DNA of 64,000 bases from Podarcis raffonei (lineage: Eukaryota; Chordata; Lepidosauria; Squamata; Lacertidae): assembly GCF_027172205.1 (NCBI RefSeq), contig NC_070612.1, forward strand, positions 28,793,183 through 28,857,182. The letters run 5' to 3'. Position numbers and translations under genes: made by a program. Position 1 is the stretch's first letter, and the number at the start of each line of letters is the position of its first letter. This document shows positions 34,101 to 49,100 of this stretch, piece after piece. The notes beneath the pieces were generated by a model. The model saw nothing but the letters and a program-made list of their open reading frames with translations. It was not told the DNA's origin and searched no databases.

Positions 34101-37100
34101 ACATCTTCCCTACAAGGTGAAATGACTAAGGGCTTCTTAACTGAGTGGGAAAAATGACAGCTAAGGGGGCAGGGGAACATGGTAGTGTTTTACTATATAT
34201 TGAAAGTGAAGTGAGTTTTTCTTCCCCTTCCCAAATACTAGCAATCAGGCTATCCCATGACATGACAAAAAACCCAGAACTATTTCACATAATGCACAAT
34301 TTATTTTTCTAATTTGTTGTCACAAACTGGAGCAATGGCTACTAGCTTAAATGTTGAATTTAGTTGATTGCAATGAGTTTTGTTTGTGTGTAGTTATTCT
34401 TAAGTGTGCACATGAAGGACTGCTTTGAAATGCAGCTGTATGTTAGCAACGACAGTTTGGAAAGACCCTGCTTGCAATCTAGAAGATTGAGTTGTCCTCT
34501 CTTTGACAGTGTCGTCCCTGGTACAACTGCTGTAAAATTACCCTGAATACACAGTCTCAATGAATTCTACTCTTGTGTTTCATAAGACAATTCATTCCCA
34601 TCTAACCAACACTTGTAACTTCTACAACTAAGAATATGATGCAGAATACAGTACAAATATTTTTTTAAAACCTGTATGTCCCCAAATCCAGTAATTTATC
34701 AGACAACTTTTGTTAAAAAGGAACTTACCTGCAAGCCATACTTAACACGAATTTGTTTTAATTCTTTTCTTCTAACCAATTCCTTCTCTTCTTTTGTCAG
34801 AACAGTGCAAACTGAAAGAGTACAAGATGATGATTCAACTAAGTCAGCAGAGACCCATTGGCAGATGGGAATTCAACTAGAGGAATTTTTGTGTTATGCT
34901 AAGGCTAGTGTGTGAATTTACTTGTAGGCACAACAGCACTTTCAAAATATCTTATTGGCCATTTGAATTCAACTTCTAGGCATACCATGGATTCCCTATT
35001 ATCTAAATTGGATGAGGAACCTTTCTAATTCTGAGGGCCATGTTCACTCACAGGTAACCTTCCAGGGGCTGTGCACTATTGGTGGATGTGGCCACACACA
35101 CACGGCTCTCCAGCCTTCCTCCAGGCAAGCAAAGGGTATTATAACAGTTCAAAAATATATTCCAACTTGGTAAGTTTGCACACGAGTGCAGAGCAGGGCC
35201 AGTGAGAGATAGGGGAGGCCATCTATTTAGCTTCTGAACCTAAAGCTCCCCACCTCGATCTAAATAATGGATTATCTTCTTCAGCTTTGGGGGTTTGCAG
35301 TAAGTTTCATGTCAAACTGCCAGTCCCTACACTGCATATTAGGAGGTAGGGCACAGTTGATATATAGCTGTAAGAGTACTACGCTGAAGGTTGTCTGGTA
35401 TCCTCATTCAGTACTGAGAAGTGTATAAGCCAGTGATTAGTGCTTCCCTTCAAGCTTGTCTTTTCAGGACTAAGTACCTCTCTCCTCCCAGCACAGGAAC
35501 ATAGGAAGCTGTTATACAGAGCCAGTTGACTAGGTCATCTAGCTCAGCACTGTCTACACTGACTGGCGGTGGCTACCCATGGCTTCAGATGGGACATTCA
35601 AAGCTATACTTGAAGATGCTGAGGATTGAACCTGGACCATACGAATCCAAAGTAGGTGCTCTACTGCTGATCTATGGTCCTGCAAGCACCACGAGATGAA
35701 GTTCTCTCATTGCACTTGGGGCACCAGGAGCAAACTGCAGCTCTTTAATCGTTCCCAGCTGACCTTCACTTCTTTCAGCTGAAATGGGAGTTGCAGAAAA
35801 GTAGGATGGGGCTGAATGCTGCCCAGGTAGCTAACCCTTACCTAACCACTCTGAGTATCCAATTGGAAGATGGTGAGCTAAAACAAAAGATGAAATTATG
35901 AAGTCTGGAAACTTTTGCATCTTAGATTTAGTTTGCTTAATGGAGGCAAGACCACCTTTAGGCTGAAGGCAAATTTATTTTAAAAATTCTTCAGTAGTGT
36001 AAAAATAACAAAAACGTGTAGCCTTTTTCCAAGTTAAGTCATTTGTTTATCTACTTCAACTTGGGATCAATCTTTTTCCTGGAAATTGACAGTGCATTAA
36101 AAAAACAAAACAAAACAAAACCCTCAAGCCATTTTTATCACTTACTTGAAGATGCACTTTTCTTATCAAGGCGAAGATGGGCTCTGACTTGCCCTGGTTC
36201 ACATCCATCGCAGGTTTCACTCCCAGGGTGTATGTGAAAGGATAAAACCGTTTCCCCAATTTTCACTTCATCACCATGTTCCAGAACATGAGGTTCACTC
36301 TTTGTTTTAGGCTAGAAGGGAAAAAAGGGGGAAAGCTAGACTGCAGATAAGTGCTGATAAAAGGTTTCTGTACTGCTGCTTCAGAGAAAGATTAAGGGGA
36401 TCACAAAGTGTGTACAAGCAGTAGCAGCATTATGGGGTGGGGGTGGGAAGGGCAGAAAGGATAAAAAGGGGAGTGGCAATTTCTAGTGATGGGTAAAGGG
36501 TAGACCAGGCAGCAGCACCTAATGGTTATGCTTACCTGTAAAATTTGATTTCCGTTAACCACAGTACCATTCTGACTGCCTTGATCCACAAGAACGTAAC
36601 TTTGCAATTCGTTATCAAAGTATACTTCTGCATGAAACTGTTAAAAAATAAAGTGTTTTAATACAGAGCACATTTCAGTAACACAGCATTAGGTTTAAAA
36701 TGAAGTAACTGACAAGTTAAGATCTCTTTTTAAAGTCCTTAAAGAGTTAATTACCTTACTAACTCCAACCTCTGGAATCTGCAGTGTATGTTCCATATCT
36801 TTTTCTCTGTAAACAGAAGCAACAGTTACAAAGCCCACAAGGAGAAGTACTGTGAAAAGACGCCTTAAGGACTCAACTGTGCAATCTTATGCTATAACAC
36901 TGAGCAGCACTCTGGCAGGACCTACCATCTATGCTTGCATACGGCTCTCCTTTTAAATGATATTTTACAGTCCAGTACCCCAAGCAGTGCTGGATGGCTG
37001 GGTCTAGCCATCATTATAGTTTCTCACTGGAGGGATGCTACATGGGTGGCATTTTAAGAAATTAAAACAGCAGCTAGACTCAGCTAACCAGCGCTGCTTG

Positions 37101-40100
37101 TAAAGCTCTTCAGACCAAAATGCTAGACTACAAAAACTACAAATTTCTCTTAGTCATGCCGTCTTCAAACCAATTTAAATATGTAGTGAATATGGACTTT
37201 AGTGGTAGTTTTACCACTGAATGATCTAGTTCAGATATATTAAAATACTATTTATTGTACTGCACTAATTCCCAATACACAGTATTTTGCCTTTGGCAAT
37301 ACACAAAGTTCAACAGAATTCAATCACCACCCTAGTTTCTTATAGTGAACTGCCATGGCATCTATCCCTGGCATGCTACTATTCTAGGAGTCAAAGAGTA
37401 TGATGAATTGATTTAAACAGAAAAATCGTGCTGTCTGATTGTAAGCCACTCAATTCAATCTGGTTCAATAGAATTGGCAATCTTATCAGCTAACATAAGC
37501 ATGGATTTCTTTTGCATATTTTGTATTACCTTCCAATTGTGGCAGGTTTGACAGCTGTGATGATATACAGAGATCCCATTTGCAGTACTGGTGATCTAAT
37601 CACAATCACTCTAATACAAGGGGGCCAAATCTTGTCTCCGCCTAAATCAATAAAAAATAAGCATCAGACAAATCAATGTCATATTTCCCCAATCACCCTT
37701 GATTTTCAAAAGTAGGGTTAAGACTGTAGGAACAGCCTGTTGGATCAGACTAATGCCCCACAGCATCTTATTCTCACAGTGGCCAACCACATGCATATGA
37801 GAAGCACTCTCCTGTCCTGCAGTTTCCAGCATCTGTTATTCAGAAGTGTGCTGCCTTTAAACATGGAGGCAGAAATAGCCAGCCTTGTGGCTAGTAACCA
37901 TTGAGTTCAGCCAGTACATCAGTTAAACCAAAAAAGGGTTAATGCATCAAAACACTGTAAAAATTAACTGTACAAGCACATCTAGTAGAAAAACTTTTGA
38001 CTAGCATATTTTCCCAAAGTTGGCCTTTTAAGAGCCCATAGAAATCAACAGCCTGGTTATTCTGTTGTGCCAGGAAGTTTATCTTGGTAATAGACATTTA
38101 AATTAAAAAGTAGGCAGCATCAGGATAGTTACAATTATTTTTGCTAGCAGCCAAGGCCAGCAGACAGAACTCCCACTTCTTCTTAGAGTAGAAAGAAGGC
38201 TAGTGCTAAATTTCCTAACTGATGCAATGACCATGTGCTGAATTAGTTGAAAGGGGCACTGAAGATAAGTGTTGCCACGAAGGAGACAGAGCTTTTGCAG
38301 CAACAGAGGAAGAAGACACTGGGGCTGTTCACAGAATCTGGATATTTAGCCAACTTGAATACTAAACTACATGACAGCTACTCCAGATGTGAACCTGGAT
38401 ACAGGCTCTAAGATGAAGAGAAAGGTCCTACTACTTGCCACTGTGGGAAGCACAAGGACAAACTAATAACCAGTGCTTGCCAAGTGGTATTCAATGATAC
38501 CAACAAAAGAACGAAGGGCGCCTAGACTCCTATATACAGGGGACACTGTATTGCTCCCAGTATCTGGAATATTCCTAGACCAAAAAGAACAAAACTTTCT
38601 CAACATCAAACTATGAAAATAAAATATTGATTAGTCGAGGGGGGTGTCTGTTTCAGAAACAATGCCATATAAACAGCTTCTTAACCAACCAGCTATGCAG
38701 GTGTACATTTTTATACACACCACGAATAAGAGTAAGCATCTGAAGAAAAACACTAATTTCTGAACATAACATTAGTGTCCCTCCACTTTACACATACAAT
38801 ATTTTCAAGTAAGAAGTCTAAATAGATCCATGTAAGCAGCAACGTCATGAAGTATCTTCATCTGACAGCTTTTATAGTGATAAGATACAGCTTTTACAGT
38901 TATCCATACTTAGTTGCAACATCTGAAGACTAGAAACGGAGAGATCAAGACAACTTTTGCCATTTTGCTGAAGATCTATAGCATTCAAACTTGTAGGTTT
39001 CAATTTTTGATATTATCCATTTTTGCTTGTTCCCCAAACTATACATATTTAAGGATACTTTGTAAAAACCCAGGATTCACCTTCACTGTCAGTGTCTTCT
39101 GAATTTACAGTTTCTTCACTTGTTACTTCATCTTCACTGCTATAGTCCTCCTCTTCAGAGTCTGTAATTTCCCCTTCTTCAGGCTCACTCTCTGTCTCTG
39201 TTTTACTATCCTCTATCACAGCAGTACATTGTGTGTTCTCAAAACGTAAATTGGTGCCAGTTGTGGTAATTGATTCTTTGGCTGATAGGCTGTTTCTTGT
39301 ATCAGTGTCCACCTTAGCCTTTTTCAGATTTGGACCTTTTTCTTCTTCTGGAGAACTTAGCTCATTGGTGGTAAAAAGGCAATTCAGATTGCTGGATGAT
39401 TTCTGCTCATCTGTTTTCAAGTCCTGAAGAAGATTGAATGAAAATCAAACTTGAGGAATGATAATAACGTTGTTCTTTTAATGACTGGATTCTTTTAAGG
39501 CACAAGATGCAAAATCTGTAAGCAAGCAAGCAAGCTAGTACTGTAATGGGAAATAGAAAAATCATTTGGTATCTGATCAATTTTAACCATTCTAAGATAT
39601 CATGACTAAAGGTCCTCTTCCAATCTTCAAACCCCTTCATTAACTTTTCAGAGTTTCTGTCTTTACTTAAAATAAAAAAGGCAAAGGATGCTATCCATTC
39701 TAGACATTCATTTGCGGAGGTTTCTATATTTTTTCCTCTTTCCCCCTTTCCCAGTTAAAAAACCTTGTGTTCCAAACTTCCTTTCTTTGTTCTAAGCTAC
39801 TTGCTTCAGTGCTCTTGTACTGCACTAGCCAGCAAACCAACCAACTAACTATTACTTTCAGATTGTGACAGGAAACACCGAGGAACAGTAACAATATATT
39901 TCTCCAAATAGCTGTCCATTCCTTTTCATAGAAGAGAGTGTATGCCTGGCATGGACCTCCAACGTGATGAGCTAGCCAGACAGAAAGCAAGCAGACCAGT
40001 TGCTCCTTCAGAATAGTGGATCTGCTGTTGACTTTCCTTGGGCCAGATTTGTTTGGGAGGGAGAACGAGATTGCCAACCTTCTTTTAATTCTTGATCACT

Positions 40101-43100
40101 GTTCTGTACACAGGCACCTAGCGTTTGAACTAGCTCCTTGATATAGGGAAGTTTTTCTTCTTCCCTTCAAATGCTGTTCATGAACTATGCAGGCTAGCTC
40201 CTCATCTCATAGGGAGATTGCATTTGGGGATCACTTGCTCCTTTCACATGTCTGTACTTTACAAATCCCTAGCCTGGAAAACTAAGTCATACAGTGCTCA
40301 AGCCCCCTCAAGGGGGCCAATGATCTAGCTCAGCCCCAGACATCATGGCATTACACTAGTGTAAATATTTAGGATAAAAGCATTTCACTCTCACATACCA
40401 ACATTTGCAGATTATTTAAACCAATTTTTTTCTTATTCAAAATTAGAAAAAGTACTGTACAAGTATGCTAGTATCTGAATCATCCCAGTTTTAAGGTGGG
40501 AAATCCACACAACACTTAATACTAAGGTCCTATCACCAATACTCGTCAATATCCTATCAGTAGAAATGTTCCTTTACAGTTCAAACAGTGCTCTATGTAC
40601 AACTATTTGTACACTCTCATCCACTGCCACACACTGCAACAGAACTGTAAACACAGCTATCAAACGATTACATTTCTGCAATTTTGCAGTATCGATAGGC
40701 ATATCCAATTAATACACAACACAAACCATCTTTTCACAAAATACTGCATTATTTAAGACCAGCTACTTAATCAATACATTTTCAGTTTTCTCCCTCAGCC
40801 CAACAGTTTGGTGATTATTCCCAAATGTATCAGCATCAATGACCTGATCTGTACTGGGATGAATGCTACCATTCATCCCAGGCATATAAAACAAAAGCCA
40901 GTTACTATCTCTCCTCCATAAGCATGAGATGAACTGAACATCTCTTAGGATAATATGTGTCCTCTCCCCCAAACTAACTAAATTAATTTCAATAGCAACA
41001 AATGTATGGTTCTACACTTAGGCAGGAAGAACCAGCTGCACAAATATAAGATATGGGGCACCTGGCTTGCCAGTAGTGCACGTGAAAAGGATCTAGGGGT
41101 CTTAGTAGACCATAAGCTGAATCTGAGTCTACACTGTGATGCAGCAGCAAAAAACCCCCCCCACTAATGCTATTCTAGGCTGCATCAACAGAGTTTAGTG
41201 TTCCGATCAAGGGAAGTCGTGTTATATTTTGCCTTTGTCAGAGCACATCTGGAATACCGTGTCCAGTTCTGGCCACTATAATTTAAGAAGGATATTGACA
41301 AGCTGGGACATGTGCAGAGGAGGGCAACCAATATGATAAAGGACCTGGAAACCAAGCCTTATGAGAAATGGTTGAGAGAATTTGGTATGTTTAGCCTGGT
41401 GAAGAGAAGACTGAGAGGAGATAGAATAGCCATCTTCAAATATCTAAAGGGCTGTCACATGGAGAAAGCTGTTTCAGAGGCTAGGACCTGAACCAATGGA
41501 TTCAAGTTACAAGAAAGGAGATTCCGACTAGTGGAACAGATTTCCATGACAGGTGGTGGACTGTCCTTCCTTGGATGTTTTTAAACAGTGTTCGGATGGC
41601 CATTTGTCATGTATAATCAAGCTGAGAATCATGCCTTGCAGGCGATTGGACTAGATGACCCTTGGGATCCCTTCCAATTCTACAATTCTATGACTCTATT
41701 ATTCCTTTTCTTATTTTCCCTTAAGCTTCATTTATTTATTAGATTTCTCTCAACATGTCATTCAAGAAACCCAAATATACAATATTTCTCTCTGCTTAAC
41801 ATACAAAAACAAGTAACACTAAAACACAAAGCACTTCTCATATTCTCAGATAATTAATCTGCCTGCAATATTTCCTGTTATCACAGAAAGGAAAGCAAGC
41901 CAAGATTAACAGTGGACTACATGGAAATTAAAAATGCTTCTTTAAAAAAATTAAACAATTACAAATATTCTTCTTTAACATTCAGACTTGTAGTAGAATA
42001 AATACAACTCATGAACTATCAAGCCATTCTCTAAACTTATTACACACAAAATTTCTCTGAAAATGGAAGTTCAATCAGATATTTGAACGCATTTTACAAC
42101 AAAATATATATATTGTCGAGAATGAACAAATAGTCATACATAAGGATAAATGAAGCTTTCTAGATTCTTAGAGCTATGGTCCATGTGAGATCTGCTGTGT
42201 TAGATGTTTTTGCTGCTGTACTAGGAACAAAATATTTTGGAAAAAACTTATCCAAGTAGTTCTCAGAGATGGACTTGTACAGATTTTTGCTACAAGCAGA
42301 TGATGGCTAATATGTCCAATACAGTTTGCCATTTGAAAACCCCCAATGCATAATGTGCCTGCCATCCCTGCACTAGCCTATTTTGCTTGCTGCTCCACTT
42401 CATCATTCCTGCTGCAAGCACCACAGTCATTTCCCAATTGTAGCAAAATCTGAAGTGAAAGAGAATTTGCAACCCCTGTGGAGTGGCATTTCATTTCGAA
42501 ATGGTGAATATATAGAGAAAAAGAAGTGCATGTAGCTAGGGAAATAGGAGCATGTAAGCAACTGGGGAAGGTGAACAGTTAAGAGGAGCCTGTGTGAGTG
42601 GTAAAGAGGGCCATTCTCCCCACATTATTTCAAGCAAAGTGGACTCATTTAAATCAAAGCGCTTTAAATTATGCAAATTGCCAAGAAAAAGATATAAATT
42701 TAAATAAAGATTCCCATTTAAAATGCACATATTTCCTTAAAAAATGCAGAGCAAGCATTCCTTCTATCTTCTGTTTCCCACAGTTAAATAATACTGGTGT
42801 GCAACTAAATAAATCTTTATGTAATCTAAAGGAATAATATAAAACCACTGGCCATGTGCTCCACACATCTCTCGTACTGTGGAATTATGTCTATTTATAG
42901 ATAAGGCATGTCTGCATGCAAGGATACTAACGGAGATCACTTACTTGAAGGCTAAGGCTTCCATCCTATGTACCCTTATTTGGAAACAAGTCCCAATGAA
43001 TGAAGTGAAATTTACATCTGAACCAGCATGTATAAGATGGGCTGCAACAAGTATCAAGAACTTTTCAGTTTTGCCTCTGGGCAAAATAGTCTTTCCTCAT

Positions 43101-46100
43101 CTGTTTAGTTGGTAGAACCAAAAATATTAAGTTTCTTCATTGAAAATACTGCAGAGCTCAGGATGAGATCGTAAGGACTCAGTAGTGCATCTTGGTGAAA
43201 TAACGGATGGTAATTCCACCTAGATACTGTGATGCCTTGCTAGTTCCTGACTCCAAGAATATAAATACATGACCTGTCTGATGACTGAAGATGTGTTTCC
43301 TGCACTTCTCTTATTACGAAGAAATAGAACCCTGCATAAGAGGGCCATAAATCCAATTTTATGAGAGTATATGTTTATAATTTATTTATTTCATTTTATA
43401 CTAGGTTATTTTAATAAACTTACTATACCTGAAACTTAACTTAAAACAAATAAATCATTGTTATTTAGCATGTCTAAGGCAGAAAGAACCCCTATTTAAT
43501 CACAGCATATGTGTGTAAATTAGAATTGATCTTAAATTATATCTTCATGTAATTAATTGTTTTAATGGTGCTTTAAGATCAACTTTAAACATCGTCAGAC
43601 TGATGCGTTTGGTATCATAACTCTACCTTCACTAGAAGTTGCCAATCCAGAAGATGAAATCTTCAGATTAGCCATGGTTTCTGTCAACTGATGTACCTAA
43701 AGATGAACAGTAGCAAACAGTAAACAATACAGTGCAAAAATGAAGTATGTGTTGAGAGTACTATGGAAATATATTACCTCTGGACAAATTGCTTCCAAAT
43801 TCTGCATATTTCAATTTCCTTAACACAACAAAAAGATCAAATGCTACCATGTCCTTCTCTCACACATGTATGCATGGAAGGTACAAAGCTACAGAAACAT
43901 GATATACTTTGCAGCCAGGACACTTTCAGTTTTAAGACTTATGCACAGATGCAGAAATTCAGAAGTCTATCCCAACACAAGGCCACAAGGGTGTCCTTGA
44001 GGCAGATGTGGTAGCTATCTCCTTACTCGGTGCAACAGCAGTGACTGGCAGTATGTGATCCCCGCCTAGGGGACATGTAGAGAACATCAGCAGAGAGGGT
44101 GACTTCTTGCATCCTCCAGTACACTGCTGCCTGGAAATTAACTGCTGACTCTCCCCATTTTCTAGACACCTGCTCAAACCCTGGCTTCAGGGTTCAGTAA
44201 ATCACTGTTTGCATCATTACAGCTAAACCCTTCGCCAACATCACGGCACCAACAGTATCACACAGCCTTCCTGCTTTTCAGCTTGAAGATGGGAAATGAG
44301 CTGCAGCAATGGTGTGCTGAAGTTTAACAGTTACCCAATATAGCCCACTGCTCAGTATAAAATGTATCACTTTGGTGAGTGGCAAGTGTTGCAAGTGAAA
44401 GGAGTCAAAATATTACCATTGCCATGCGATCTAAGAGATCCACGGATTGGTTTGGCAGCCAATCATTTCCAAGCAGCCAGCTTTAAGGTCTAAATAGAGT
44501 ATTATACTCAGCACCCGCTGCTGACATACATTCCTGTCAAAAAGAGATTCAGGGTATCTCCCCAACAACTGGTATGCTGCCTTTAATTCTGGAGGTAGAA
44601 TAGAGCCATCATGTGGCTTTTATTGCATGCTGAAGATGCATCTCTTTACCCTGGTCTTTGACAGCTGAGATATATGTCAAAGACCCAACTTTTTAATTCA
44701 TTCTAAACTCTATTTTTGGTTCTGCATTTTGTATTGGGTTTACGTGGTTTAAAAATTCATCTTTTGTTTTCCTGTAACTCACCCTAGGACCTCATGTCAG
44801 TCTGGAAAGCTTAAAAATGCTTATCAACTGGTAGGCAAGGCTAGTCTAGAATAGGCCTGCAGAGGAGTTGAGGAGGACAGTTTTATTTTCCTCTCTTCTG
44901 ATATTGTTATTTGTTCCATTTCTCTCATTCTCCTCCCTCCTCTGAGAAAATGAGCAAATGGCAGTGGATGAAGAAATTCATAGTCACAATAAAATTATCT
45001 ATCAACTTAATCAGCCTGTACAAGCCTTTTCTCCCCTCACCCACCAACTTCCCTCTTTAACGTATTGAGTAAATGTAAGTGTCCTTAACAGCACAATCCA
45101 GAAACAAGTCCCACAGAGTTCAGTGAGACTTACACTGAAGTAACTGGGAATAGGTTGGAGAAAGGATCTCAAGTTGACACAGCTTGATTTTGACCAGCCA
45201 GCAACTTACAGATCCTGCCTGCTCTCATGCACAATAAAAGAAAGCGAAAAGATAAGAAAAATACATCACTCAGTCATGAGACACAACTAAACTGAAGAGA
45301 AGTGTACTTTGCTGCATGGGAACCATTTTCTCATACAGCACCAGAGTAGTTTGCTGGTTTTTTTAATATCGTGTCTGTAGAGGTGAAGACAAGTCACTTC
45401 TATCTACAGTTATAGAACCTAACAGCATTGGCAGCTTGATGTACCAAGGGCTGATAGCCATTAATCAATTCAATCTTTCTGTTTAGTTAAGCATGGCTTC
45501 CTAGAGTGGCACTTTATCCACTCAGTCTGATTTTCTATTCTCTAAGGCATGTATATTTGGGATGGACACAGTTAACTGGGAATAGGTTAAGCATAGGGAA
45601 AGAGGGAGGATTGTTCTGTTTGGCAAGATGAAATATATACACTGATAGAACATTAAATGAAGCACAAAGTTGTATTCCTTTCTAAGAATGTATTAATGAC
45701 CAATTTTTAGCAATTGTTTTCCCAAATTATAATGGATATAGTAACTAACTGCTACAAATTTTATTTCTCACATCATGCATAATCCATTTATATAGTACAA
45801 ATCAATCCCCATGTAGAAAATAAGAGAATTTTACTGTCATTCTGAGCCATTTAGAATGCATACTGTATAAACTTTTCTCTTAAACATGCTCCATACTTAC
45901 CTGACCTTAGAAAGATGCTAATTTTGATAAAAATGCATCATCAATCACATTTTTATTTACTAAAATGTAATTTGTTGTGAAGATACCTTAAGCTCATTCG
46001 CCCTAGGCCATTCTGCATCTTTCCTCTTCTTTTTGCCTTTCCTGTCTTTGCTATACTGAGCAGTTGCTGTTTCATAAGACTGTAGATCCACTCGTGAATG

Positions 46101-49100
46101 GAACTGATATCGGCCACTTTCAACATCACAATAGTAATAAATTCCAGTATTTGGATCATAATATAGTTGGTTTTCCTTTAATGAAACAAGAACAGTAAAT
46201 CGCTTAAAATTAAATAAAGCAGGTTGTATACTAACATAGCAAAATCATAAATTAAAATATGGAAAAGCTTAGAAAGGGAACAGTAAATTAGCAGGAACAA
46301 AAGCAAATTTAAATAAGCAATGCCTACAAAGGCTTCAGTATATCAACTATATATTCAACTAAATCCTTGCATGGGTAGAACTACTTCCATTTGCACAACA
46401 TGACTTCTCCCATATCCACACCATTCCCTTATTTGTTCTTCAGGGTTGGGGGAACACTCAGAACAAATTCAGGGGACATGCAGGCAAATAGAGAATAGTC
46501 CCATTGTGCAAGTCAAATTTGTTCTGCTCACATAAGGATTTACTTAGCACCATGTCAAATACAACCGTGAGAATTTAACAATCCTATAGATATGCATATC
46601 CATTTAAAAGAATGGTAAACTCTGTATTCCAGGCCATCAAGATAATTAAAATATATAGGTAAGCAAGACTACTGAATAACTTCTGGCATGCATAAATTTC
46701 TTCTGCTTCAGCTCAACTACAAAACTACCTCCGGCAAAAGGATGGAAGGATGAATTTAAAAACAAGATGAATGTGTTTAAAGCACACTGATCCAAGCACA
46801 GAAACATGTCTAACTTTAAACAATGCTTCAGTCAACCCAGACTTTGAGAATGAAAAACAATGCATATTTTAAAAATGTGTGAAGGGTAATCTTTAACTTA
46901 CTGTAATTGACTTACAAGGGATTCCAAAATGGACATACAAATACCATCTTATTCATTCATTAATTAGTCTCATATTAGAAGGTCTAGGTATAAATGGCTG
47001 TGATTGATTCACTGTGCATAAGTGCAGATCTGCTAATTCATATACAGGGTGGCCCAAAAGTAGGTACACAGAAACAGGTATACAGTTGAATCAGTGAAAT
47101 TAATCACAACAGATTATATTGGTACATATAACTGACACACAACAATGTGGCAGTTAAATTTCAGGCTGGCAGTTGGAAATAATAGTGGAGTCAGATAAAA
47201 GGATTAGCTTTCTTTACTGATATTGTGAATTTTGACAGTGAACTTGAGTCAAGAACAAAGCTAGTGGGCCACCCTACAAACACGTACAACTGCAGATACC
47301 ATTTGCCTATGATCAACACATTTTGAATGAGCTGCATCATTCCAAAATATATTGCTCACTGCTTTGTGGAATAGGAGGCATACAATTAGGTGTGTACTGG
47401 ATTCTAACACACACCAAACCAAGTTGGGATGCCTCAGAAGGATTTTGGAGTTGCACAAGGGGAAGTGGGATTTATACAAAGCTCTGCAAATCAAATCAAA
47501 TCTAAGCACTTTGTGCTGCCTTGGCAAACCAGACATTAAAAACATGCAGCAGACAAGTGCTAAGGAAAACACCAGGATTTTTTTGAGGGGGTGGGGTGGG
47601 GAAGGCATGGAACAACTTTATAAGATCAATATCTACCGGTAGTTTAAGGAAAACTGCAGGATCAGGAGATGGGAGAGCTCCTTTGTGACATACAGGTCTT
47701 ATTTGTAATCAGAGTGAATGATTTTGGTATTTACATGAACGTTATCTATTACATTAAGAAAAAGCTATTCACAGCCAAGAAAATATTTTTCAGGAGAACA
47801 ACTATCAACAAATCCATTATTAGTTTAAATTTGTTATTTATATTGAGGAGTATGAGATTATTTTATATGAAGTAAGCAACAAATCAAATATTTACCGAGT
47901 TATAATAGAATCCAGTGCTGTGGTCATAATATAATCCGGTGGTTTCATCATATATAAATCCTGTTTGTGACACAGCAGCCTCTGCAGCAGCCCTCAAGTT
48001 TTCTGCTAATGTACCTTCTGTTAATAGAGGCTCTTCTGGTTTCTAAGATTATGAAAGACAACATAAAGAGGATATTTATGTAGCACTTTGAAACACACAG
48101 CCTTAATTTTGTTTCTACCCATAGCAACCCTGAGGTACACTGCTATTATATCATCCCACGGATGGGGAATAGAAGCTCAAAATAGTGAACTGCTCAAAAA
48201 AAGTCCCTGACTAAGCCAACATCCAATTTCGGCTCTAACACTATCCACTGGAATATACTGGTTTATATAAATAGGTAATCCTACTTAGGTTTTCCCCACA
48301 TTGTAAATTATAAGGGTAAAAGTCAATCAAATGTGAGTATCATTCCATTTGTTTTAATCATTCCATTTGCACTGTTCTACATGAAAGTTAATGCAGTTAA
48401 GGAATCACATTAATAAAGCTAGTTCTTGTACAAAAAGAGTTACTGATTTAATTGAGGTTCTAGTTATAAAGCAGAACAAAGCATACTTTGTATGTATACA
48501 GCACTTAATACCACTTAATACTAAGTCATTAAGAAATAAAAATCCAACAATTGAAACTAGATTGGTTGTTTCTGTACACAATCCTCTGCATAAAGATAGT
48601 AGCAATCATTTGTGCTGTGGGAAAACCAAGGGAACCAAGTCAAAGGATCTTGAGAAGAAGAGTTTGGATTTGATATCCCGCTTTATCACTACCCGAAGGA
48701 GTCTCAAAGTGGCTAACATTCTCCTTTCCCTTCCCCTCCCACAACAAACACTCTGTGAGGTGAGTGGGGCTGAGAGACTTCAAAGAAGTGTGACTAGCCC
48801 AAGGTCACCCAGCAGCTGCATGTGGAGGAGCGGAGATGCGAACCCGGTTCCCCAGATTAAGAGTCTACCGCTCTTAACCACTACACCACACTGGCTCTTA
48901 AGGACAGGGAATGGCTTTGTTCTCTAGTGATAGTACGTATATGAATGAAACCCACTCTAGTTGTTCTGATGAAGTAATAATTCTAATAATACTACTAGAA
49001 AAGTTGAGAAACACTCATCTCACCTGCATGTTATGAACCACAGCATCCTGTTTTCCAACCTCGCAATGCTCTGTGCCATTAACATCTGGCTGGTCACCTA

